Source: CALGLS01 sp965222105
GTDB lineage: Bacteria > Bacteroidota > Bacteroidia > Chitinophagales > Saprospiraceae
Assembly: GCA_965222105.1 (NCBI GenBank)
Contig: CBDCTQ010000028.1
Span: forward strand, 74,902-138,901
Length of the DNA stretch: 64,000 nt
Reading direction: 5' to 3'
A program made the translations under genes and the position numbers. Numbering within the stretch: position 1 is the first letter of the stretch; each line of letters opens with the position of its first letter. Shown here piece by piece: positions 54,521 through 61,251 of this stretch. The notes beneath the pieces were generated by a model. It was not told the origin of the DNA and searched no databases. It saw nothing but the letters and a program-made list of their open reading frames with translations.

Positions 54521-54531
54521 CATGTTGTGGA

Positions 54532-54912
54532 TCAATGAGTATACTCCACACCCATTAAATCAATCTTCTGTGCAACAATGGTAATTGACATTGAGATTGT
54601 ACCATTTGTTGACCAGTTGATATCCAGGCACTTCAGGCTACCTTCTTCAAATGCAACTTGAGTCGCCAATCTTTCTCCATCCTTGAAGTCAACAGATCCG
54701 CTTTTAAGTTCCGTTTTACCTATTGCCCATTCAAATAGACTGGTTACCCTTAGGTTTTCAATCATAAGGCTGATATCACCTCCCATTACCTTGCCCCGGA
54801 CCCGCCCAGTGCCGCTGTAATCGTCTTGGAAAAAGGAGATCTTGAAATCTTGTACGGGAATTTCATCGCCATCTAGTGATAGAAACAAATCCGTTAAATG
54901 CATTACTTCCAT
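54532..54912 (-). CDS. hcp: T6SS tube protein Hcp (TssD)
   Basis: A 126-residue Hcp of the short Bacteroidota (TssD) type. The fold's strands are visible: LFLSLDGDEIPVQDFKISF, GTGRVRGKVMGGDISLMIENL, SLFEWAIGKTELKSGSVDF and MSITIVAQKIDLMG. Hcp rings stack into the inner tube that is ejected. The gene lies 35 bp after TssC and is followed by a strong hairpin, which fits the need for many more tube subunits than baseplate subunits. Confidence 0.9.
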   Translation of the reverse strand: MEVMHLTDLFLSLDGDEIPVQDFKISFFQDDYSGTGRVRGKVMGGDISLMIENLRVTSLFEWAIGKTELKSGSVDFKDGERLATQVAFEEGSLKCLDINWSTNGTISMSITIVAQKIDLMGVEYTH

Positions 54913-54947
54913 AGTATTGTTTTTTTATTTTGTTAAATGTTACAAAC

Positions 54948-56240
54948 TCAATTTAAATTTTCATCATCGTCTCTAGACAATAATACAATATCAAAAAATT
55001 CGCTGGATTGGAAGAAACGAACGACACAAGTAAGTTGTGGTATTCCTTCTTCGTTAATACTAAACCCAGATAGTTGAGGATCAAAATCATCAATTAAGCG
55101 AGCCACTTTGCATCGATTTAAAAAATTAATCACCTGTCCCTCTATATCTTTTTTCACCGATCTTTCCAGATTTCTAAATGCCAATGTATTAGCGAACCTA
55201 ATCATACTTCGTTGAATCATATTCCTCACCAATACCTTCGAGTAGTCTTTAAAGTCCGCTCTATCGCCTCTGTATAAAGTGCCATTCCCAAAGAATGCGA
55301 TCTTTCCATCTGTCAAGGAGGCCGCTATTAGCCCATTCTCATTTAACAAACTGGTTTCATCCCTATGGGCGTTAAACATGAGCCCCATAGCTCGTGTTAT
55401 GATTCCGTCAATCATGCCTGCAGCAGCTTGAGCTAAAGTATGTGAATCTAAAATCTTCCCCAATAGAGCAGGGCCAGCGCCAGAATAAACATCTTTATCA
55501 TTTTCGACAAAGTCGTACGCCGAACGAACCTTCAATGGTGTACCACACATCGATATATGCCCCCATTCTAATTGTGGGCCACCATAGTTGAGTCTTTGTT
55601 TCATATATTCGAGCAAATCTACTGCGGAATTTCTATTTGGGAAAGAACCAACAATAAACGAGTTGTTTTCCTTGGCAAACGATGCAAATTGAAATGCTTC
55701 ATCGACCGTCAATTTTTTCATCGGGCAAATTAAAAAAGGCGACTTGTCTTCGGAGTCCCAATTCATAGCAAGTTTCTTCCAGCCATTTAACACATTCGGT
55801 AAGTGTTGGGCATTGTCGAAATCAATTTCGACTACTTCCAGATTTGAAACAGGTGCTTGTGTGGGAGAGGCATTGGCAAAGGCTTTATCGACGCCACCAA
55901 GCAATTCCTGATAAGGTACCAAAGCATCCGCAAAGGCTTTTTTGTTTTCTTCCAGTGCTTGTTCAAGTTCGTTGATTTCTTCTTTACAAACCTCAATCAT
56001 TTGATCGACGGATTCAGAACCCTTTAAAATGCCTGAAAAAATATGAAAACTGAGTGTTAATAATTCTCGCTCTCTTTGGAAAGTATTGCTTGTTAAAAAA
56101 TCATTGTGGTCGTCATGCTCAGGATTGATATATTTGTAAGAGTCAAATATCGGATTCGTTTGGATAAGTTCTTCTTTTGCGATATGTTCGACATCTTGTG
56201 ATGTTTTTTTGATTTCTTCTTTTTGAATTAATAGAGCCAT
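54948..56240 (-). CDS. tssC: T6SS contractile sheath large subunit TssC
   Basis: A 430-residue TssC (VipB). The helical N-terminus (about 1-90) is followed by the sheath core: PMKKLTVDEAFQFASFAKEN, GSFPNRNSAVDLLEYMKQRL, GIITRAMGLMFNAHRD, DGKIAFFGNGTLYRGDRADF and RNMIQRSMIRFANTLAFRNL. It is shorter than most proteobacterial homologues, as expected for T6SSiii. It sits 37 bp after TssB; the pair forms the contractile sheath around the Hcp tube. Confidence 0.92.
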   Translation of the reverse strand: MALLIQKEEIKKTSQDVEHIAKEELIQTNPIFDSYKYINPEHDDHNDFLTSNTFQRERELLTLSFHIFSGILKGSESVDQMIEVCKEEINELEQALEENKKAFADALVPYQELLGGVDKAFANASPTQAPVSNLEVVEIDFDNAQHLPNVLNGWKKLAMNWDSEDKSPFLICPMKKLTVDEAFQFASFAKENNSFIVGSFPNRNSAVDLLEYMKQRLNYGGPQLEWGHISMCGTPLKVRSAYDFVENDKDVYSGAGPALLGKILDSHTLAQAAAGMIDGIITRAMGLMFNAHRDETSLLNENGLIAASLTDGKIAFFGNGTLYRGDRADFKDYSKVLVRNMIQRSMIRFANTLAFRNLERSVKKDIEGQVINFLNRCKVARLIDDFDPQLSGFSINEEGIPQLTCVVRFFQSSEFFDIVLLSRDDDENLN

Positions 56241-56277
56241 ATATCATTATTTTTGTCTTTCAAAAGGGTTTGCATAT

Positions 56278-56736
56278 CTATTGATCAATAGCTACTGGTG
56301 TAGCCTCAGTCATGGACAGGAATTGTTCTTTCTTTTCTTTATCCGCCAAAAGCTGTGTAACAAATTCTTTAGCTTTTCTACTGGTAGTCAATTTGTCAAG
56401 TATCGTTTTAACCTGAGCTATAACCAACTTTTGAAAAATCAGGAAATCAACCTGTTCCTCAAGTGCCTTGTTGTGTTGTAGCCCCAAGGATCGATAATCG
56501 ACAATAGGATGAGCATATTGAATCGTTTCGCCGTCAACTGCTTTTAGCGGAAGCTCTATGGTTAAGCCCAGTTGCTTTAAAAGTTCTTGAAAACTTTCGG
56601 GCTTGTAGTATTTGGGATCCCTGAGTAGTTTTCGAATCGTCGGAATAATAATCGCACCGTTGACATCGGAAAAAACTACGCGTGTACTGGTACGGGGGTC
56701 TTTTTTGTTGCCCCCCGATTTTCTTTGTTTTGCCAT
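56278..56736 (-). CDS. tssB: T6SS contractile sheath small subunit TssB
   Basis: A 152-residue TssB (VipA). After a basic start (AKQRKSGGNKKDPRT) come the short strand and helix elements of the family: NGAIIIPTIRKLLRDPKYYK, PIVDYRSLGLQHNKALEEQV, then helices ending LLADKEKKEQF. Together with TssC it makes the contractile sheath. It is encoded just upstream of TssC, the usual order. Confidence 0.88.
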   Translation of the reverse strand: MAKQRKSGGNKKDPRTSTRVVFSDVNGAIIIPTIRKLLRDPKYYKPESFQELLKQLGLTIELPLKAVDGETIQYAHPIVDYRSLGLQHNKALEEQVDFLIFQKLVIAQVKTILDKLTTSRKAKEFVTQLLADKEKKEQFLSMTEATPVAIDQ

Positions 56737-56823
56737 AGTTATGTTATTTGAATTTTAATTGCTGTGAACTTTATTTAATCTATCCTCCTATTTTTCAAAA
56801 AAGGGACAAACAGACAAAAAATT

Positions 56824-58134
56824 TTAAAATTTGAGGCTATCGATAATTACAACTTCCACACGTTTATTATCGTCACTATAAGAATGGTGCTTGTTTTTTA
56901 GGTTTTTATCACCTAGCCCTGTTGTTTGAATTCTAGTCCTGCTCACCTTATTGTTTATCAAATAATTAGCAACAGCATTTGCTCTTTCCAGAGACAGACG
57001 TACTAACTTCTCTTTATTGACTCCATAGGACGTATGACCTATAATTTTTACCTTATACTGAGGATTCTCCAAAAGGAATTGAAGTAATTTTGCCAACCCC
57101 GGTTGATGACCTTCTTGAAGCAGGGCTTTATCCTGCTGAAAAAGCAAGTGGTCAATCTCAATCGGTTCGTTTATTTTAAAAGTGATGGTATCAACAGAAG
57201 GACTTGACAGAAACAAACCATTACCGACAGAACCAATCAACAAACTATCTGTTCCTGAAATCGGTAACAGGCACAAGGCTTTACCATTTTCAGGTATACC
57301 TTGCACTTTCCATGAACCTCCTTGATGTTTTCTGGCGACTACTTTTGAAGAGAGCCACAAACTGCCCGCTTGATTTACAAACAGGTCTTGAATTTTATCC
57401 TTCTCCATGCTTTTCGGCAAGCCTATTGAAGACCATTGCCCATCTCTGATTCGACTCTTTTGAAGAAAACATTTCTGATTGTGTACGCTTACAACATATA
57501 TTGCTTCACTATTCCCGGTGATGTGCATAATTTCTTTAGCAGGAAAAAAACTGGTTTTGGTTCCCTTTCTCTTATCGATGTAAATCAAGCCCTCTTTTGT
57601 ACCCAGCCATTTGTTATTCTCCACATCTATGTAAACAGAAGTAATTGACCGAACCGTGTCCACAAAGTCCAATCGCAGTTTGTTTAAATCAAAAACCAGT
57701 AGATTATTGCCTGTTGTTGCCACCCACATTTTATTTTCTGTGCTTATCGCCAAGTCAGTGATCAACAGGTCTTTTCGGTGCTTTTGTAAATACTGGCTGG
57801 CTTCAAAATAGTATTGAACCTCATCGGTTTCATAACAACCAATCTGGCCGTCGTAGGTGCCCAGCCATATTCTACCAATACGATCTTCAGCAATGTGCAG
57901 AACCTGCTGCTTACCTACTTTATAAAGTGTAAAGTTTTCTCTGTTTACTTTGTAAAGTCCATTTTCTGTTCCCAGCCACCATTCCTTATCAGAAGAAGGT
58001 TGATAGAGGCAGTTAATTCTTTCCTTCTCAAGACTAGGAAAACACGACTCGAATGCCCCAATCGGTTCTTGAGCAAAAGAAAAATGAAATATAAAGAGCA
58101 ATCCAATGACGCTCCTAGCTGATTTTGAATTCAT
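56824..58134 (-). CDS. Secreted Reg-propeller protein with OmpA C-terminal domain
   Basis: A 436-residue exported protein. Signal peptide about 1-21 (ending HFSFAQ), then a beta-propeller of two-component-regulator type blades (INCLYQPSSDKEWWLGTENG, ILHIAEDRIGRIWLGTYDG, VATTGNNLLVFDLN, NNKWLGTKEGLIYIDKR) to about 325, then an OmpA domain (about 330-436). In that domain the Asp that normally follows GHT is Ser369, while Arg384 (LSLER) and NKRVEVVII remain. It probably sits in the periplasm on peptidoglycan and could be the envelope anchor of this T6SS, since TssJ/L/M are absent. That role is inference. Confidence 0.8.
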   Translation of the reverse strand: MNSKSARSVIGLLFIFHFSFAQEPIGAFESCFPSLEKERINCLYQPSSDKEWWLGTENGLYKVNRENFTLYKVGKQQVLHIAEDRIGRIWLGTYDGQIGCYETDEVQYYFEASQYLQKHRKDLLITDLAISTENKMWVATTGNNLLVFDLNKLRLDFVDTVRSITSVYIDVENNKWLGTKEGLIYIDKRKGTKTSFFPAKEIMHITGNSEAIYVVSVHNQKCFLQKSRIRDGQWSSIGLPKSMEKDKIQDLFVNQAGSLWLSSKVVARKHQGGSWKVQGIPENGKALCLLPISGTDSLLIGSVGNGLFLSSPSVDTITFKINEPIEIDHLLFQQDKALLQEGHQPGLAKLLQFLLENPQYKVKIIGHTSYGVNKEKLVRLSLERANAVANYLINNKVSRTRIQTTGLGDKNLKNKHHSYSDDNKRVEVVIIDSLKF

Positions 58135-59257
58135 AGTAGTAGCAGATTTTTCCCTTGTGAGAGACAGCTAAAAAATACGAGCCCCTATTTAGTTTTTTTC
58201 TGAGTTTTATTTGACCGCTCCCTATTCCGTCAATAATGGGAACGCTAAGGCTATATTCCGGGCTTACAAGAACTCTATCCTGATCAAGTAATTCCACTTC
58301 TACCAGAATTGGTTTCGAATCAACAGCAAAAGGTACGGGGGATAAAAACTCAAAATCGATGCGTTTGACGTAGTTTCGCGAATGAAACTTCCTTTTGTCC
58401 AATTGTACTTTTCGTTCCTTCCGCTTCTTCTCTTTCAACATATAAGTGGCATGAAAGCTGTTTTTTGAAACATCCAATAGGTACGTTTTATTGATTGCTG
58501 TCGTATTTGCCAGTTCTTCTTTCAATACTTTTATCTGCGCTTTCGAATCATTAAGTTGCTGCTGACCTTGTTCCTGGTTTCCCTTTAAGCCGGCGATATC
58601 TTGATGCAATTTAGAAATTAGAGCTTCTAATTCTGACACAGTATTCCCATTCACCTCACTGATGTCCAAAATTTCGCGCTCCAAAATCTCCAGATTACTT
58701 TGAAGGGAAGCGATGGTGTTTTGTAAAGAATCAATAGCTAAGTTTTTGGAATGAACTGTTTTTTTGAGTTGCTCCACTTTTTTACGAAGCTGTTCAATTT
58801 CTTTTTCTTTTATTGAAATCATTTTTACAAAAAATGATCGCTCGTAATTATTCAGTCCAAGAACGACCTGATTATAACCCGACCACAAAGGTTTTATCTT
58901 ATCGTGAAAAGCCTGCAATTCTTTATGATCTGGTTTTGCAGATACGTCAGTATGAAATGATTTGAATAATTGCTGAGCTTCAGTTTTGAACGCATGTAGT
59001 TGTTGTTCTGCTTTTCCATATTCCGATTGCAAAGCAGCGAACTGCGGTTCGGACAAATACTCCTCAGCCCACTTTTTGATGGCTACTATTTTTTCATTTA
59101 GTGTCTCCTGAAAAAATTGATAGTGGTGTTCCATTTCTACGGCATAATCCGTAGCATAATGTGCCATTAATCGGGGTACGGTAAATGACAGTAATCCCAC
59201 TAAGATGCTAATAAGGCAGAACAAAAGAAGGGGATATTTAAACATTTTTTTTGACAT
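58115..59257 (-). CDS. Membrane-anchored coiled-coil protein of the T6SS operon (TssO/TssP-like role possible)
   Basis: A 380-residue protein with one N-terminal membrane segment (about 8-30, MFKYPLLLFCLISILVGLLSF), a long coiled coil (about 120-265: KEIEQLRKKVEQLKKTVHSK, LEALISKLHQDIAGL), and a C-terminal beta-rich domain (about 290-380: NYVKRIDFEFLSPVPFAVDS, SLSVPIIDGIGSGQIKLRKK). T6SSiii systems use small membrane/coiled-coil proteins TssO-TssR in place of TssJ/L/M, and this layout would fit such a trans-envelope link. I cannot prove membership. It overlaps the propeller-OmpA gene by 20 bases, so the two are coupled. Confidence 0.55.
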   Translation of the reverse strand: MSKKMFKYPLLLFCLISILVGLLSFTVPRLMAHYATDYAVEMEHHYQFFQETLNEKIVAIKKWAEEYLSEPQFAALQSEYGKAEQQLHAFKTEAQQLFKSFHTDVSAKPDHKELQAFHDKIKPLWSGYNQVVLGLNNYERSFFVKMISIKEKEIEQLRKKVEQLKKTVHSKNLAIDSLQNTIASLQSNLEILEREILDISEVNGNTVSELEALISKLHQDIAGLKGNQEQGQQQLNDSKAQIKVLKEELANTTAINKTYLLDVSKNSFHATYMLKEKKRKERKVQLDKRKFHSRNYVKRIDFEFLSPVPFAVDSKPILVEVELLDQDRVLVSPEYSLSVPIIDGIGSGQIKLRKKLNRGSYFLAVSHKGKICYYYEFKIS

Positions 59258-59304
59258 AATGAGAATGTTTTTTGTTTTGAGAATAAGGTTTCAACAACCC
59301 CCAA

Positions 59305-59679
59305 TCAATCAGAAGTTGATTCTTCAAGAATAGATTTCCTGCTACGCCTAAAAGCTTTTATAGACAAAATCAACAAGCTGAGACCATAACCAAAACCATA
59401 ACCTGCTACGGTCAAATAAGAATCTTTTCCAGCTTCAAACAAGGATACTACAAGCGCCGCAAATCCAATCGATAACAAGGCTCCAATAAGCAAATTCAGC
59501 TTAGTAAAAACCATCTTTGTTCTAAAGATGATCATAAGCAATACATGACCCAACATTAAAGGAATGGCAAGAGTAGCATACTCTTCTACACTAATTCCCC
59601 TGTTGGACAAAAGGGTAAGAATAGACCATAGTATCAAGACGATACTTATAATCGCTGAAATTACACTGATGAATCGCAT
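59305..59679 (-). CDS. Small protein with four membrane segments, first gene of the T6SS operon
   Basis: A 124-residue integral membrane protein of unknown family with about four hydrophobic segments (FISVISAIISIVLILWSILT, LAIPLMLGHVLLMIIF, LLIGALLSIGFAALVVSLF, GYGFGYGLSLLILSI) and a charged C-terminal tail (RRSRKSILEESTSD). It begins the minus-strand run that continues into the coiled-coil protein 47 bp later. It may be part of the inner-membrane complex or unrelated to the T6SS. Confidence 0.6.
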   Translation of the reverse strand: MRFISVISAIISIVLILWSILTLLSNRGISVEEYATLAIPLMLGHVLLMIIFRTKMVFTKLNLLIGALLSIGFAALVVSLFEAGKDSYLTVAGYGFGYGLSLLILSIKAFRRSRKSILEESTSD

Positions 59680-59881
59680 GGTATTCAGTTTTTAATAGTG
59701 AAAAAATGAGCCGAATGGCTTCTGCTTTTTATGGATTCATCGTGAAAATGGTGGGAAAAGGGACAGGGGGGAAGATAAAATAATAGAAAGGTGTTAAAGA
59801 AATGTTAACTATATTATTTTTCAAATACGTAATATGTTAGTAAGGCGTTAGCTAGATACACATTCACCAAAATGACTCAAG

Positions 59882-61195
59882 ATGCCTAGACTTACCAGTT
59901 TTTTGTTATATTTTTTCTCTTTTACTTTTGTTATATTTTTTACTTGCTGTGAAGATGGCGATATAGAATTAGGGGGTGACATAAATATATATGATGATCT
60001 ATGTCAAGGGGCCGAAAGAGATTCTTCTAACCAATATATATTAGTCTATCCTCCTGGTAGTGGATATTATGATGTTGAAAATAATTTCCATATTCCTATT
60101 GTTGATACTCTCTTGGTCCCAGAACTGGATCACAAGCTTGTCAAATATTGCCCTTGTGGTAATATTGCATTAATGGAGTTTGACGATGCTCTTAACCCTG
60201 AAATAGAAAGAAGTAAAGCCAGAACTCGCTTAGGCCAAAGCGGTGATCCAAGTAAAATTTATAAAAGTACTTCCTTAGTTGATATTCCATACGATATTAA
60301 TACTAGTGTCTCTCCCACTGGTCCTATGAACTTAACTGCCTTGGAACAACAAATAAATATACCTGTTGGACAAAATATGAAAAAAGCTGTGATGGCAATT
60401 TTTGACACTCATTTTAGTGAAGAACAGTTAGGTGCTTACATTTGGAATACTGGGCACTTGGATTTTCCAAATGGAATTGACTTTGTTGAGCACGACAATA
60501 ATACCTTTTCTCTCGATAATGCAGACCACTCAACTTATGTTGCTTCGAAAATAAAAGATGAAATAACGGATCGAGATTCTTCTATCCAGGTTTTCTTTAT
60601 CCCCATTATTGTGAATTCCTCTTTTGATTTCGCCTGTGGTTTATATTATTTACGAGAACTAATTGATAACTATGGATTAGAGCTTGATGCTATAAATGCT
60701 TCAATTGGCTGGTATCTAGGAGATAATGATTTCGAGAATGATATTGAAGCTGATTTTTTTAAAACACTTTTAGCAGATTTCAAAAACGATTCTATTCCAT
60801 TATTCGCTTCTGCAGGAAATTGCGGCAGAAATACAGACTTAACCATTCATTTTCCTTCTGGGTTATCTTATTATAGAAATGAAGTTAACCCTGATGATGA
60901 CTTATTAGAGGTATGGTCTATTGCTGCGTCTGATGGAAATATGAAAGCAGATTTTTCAAACTACGGAAGCTCAAGATGTGATTTTGCCGCTCCCGGGGTC
61001 AATATTTCTACTTTGTCAGCCAATGGAAATGTTACTCAGATTGACGGGACTTCAATTGCATGTCCTTATGTGCTTGCAAAATACATTCTAGAAAGAAAAT
61101 CACTTAACAATTCGCATCAATTGAGTATCATTAAATTGATTCAGCTAGGGAAAGATAAACCGTTATCAGATGTCAAATATGGAATAATTGAATAA
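59882..61195 (+). CDS. Subtilisin-like (S8) serine protease lipoprotein
   Basis: A 437-residue lipoprotein. The signal ends VIFFTCC (lipidated Cys about 22). An N-terminal region (about 30-135) precedes the S8 domain. The catalytic triad is complete: Asp175 (AIFDTHF), His216 (ADHSTYVASKI) and Ser391 (DGTSIACPYV); the oxyanion Asn is in FASAGNCG. The FDTHF context is unusual for the normal DTG block. The protein is A+T-rich in codon use. It faces a TPR-CHAT protease gene 57 bp away on the other strand. Both being proteases suggests a linked pathway, but they are not in one operon. Confidence 0.85.
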   Translation: MPRLTSFLLYFFSFTFVIFFTCCEDGDIELGGDINIYDDLCQGAERDSSNQYILVYPPGSGYYDVENNFHIPIVDTLLVPELDHKLVKYCPCGNIALMEFDDALNPEIERSKARTRLGQSGDPSKIYKSTSLVDIPYDINTSVSPTGPMNLTALEQQINIPVGQNMKKAVMAIFDTHFSEEQLGAYIWNTGHLDFPNGIDFVEHDNNTFSLDNADHSTYVASKIKDEITDRDSSIQVFFIPIIVNSSFDFACGLYYLRELIDNYGLELDAINASIGWYLGDNDFENDIEADFFKTLLADFKNDSIPLFASAGNCGRNTDLTIHFPSGLSYYRNEVNPDDDLLEVWSIAASDGNMKADFSNYGSSRCDFAAPGVNISTLSANGNVTQIDGTSIACPYVLAKYILERKSLNNSHQLSIIKLIQLGKDKPLSDVKYGIIE

Positions 61196-61204
61196 CTGTT
61201 GATA

Positions 61205-61248
61205 GGAAGAATTAAACTACCCATTTCTAGTTCACTTCTTCCCTTTTT
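61205..61248 (+). terminator. Rho-independent terminator after the S8 protease gene
   Basis: GGAAGAA (61205-61211) pairs with TTCTTCC (61236-61242), an inner AACTA/TAGTT stem extends the hairpin, and a C plus five Ts follow. It lies 10 bases past the stop and just before the stop of the opposing gene. Confidence 0.75.
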
Positions 61249-61251
61249 ACG

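Noticed and set aside
47401..59679. Extracellular contractile injection system (eCIS) instead of T6SS
   Set aside because: The presence of TssK-, TssF- and TssN-like proteins, a separate Hcp and the lack of eCIS-type tail-fibre, LysM and AAA+ genes favour T6SSiii; I see no eCIS-specific part.
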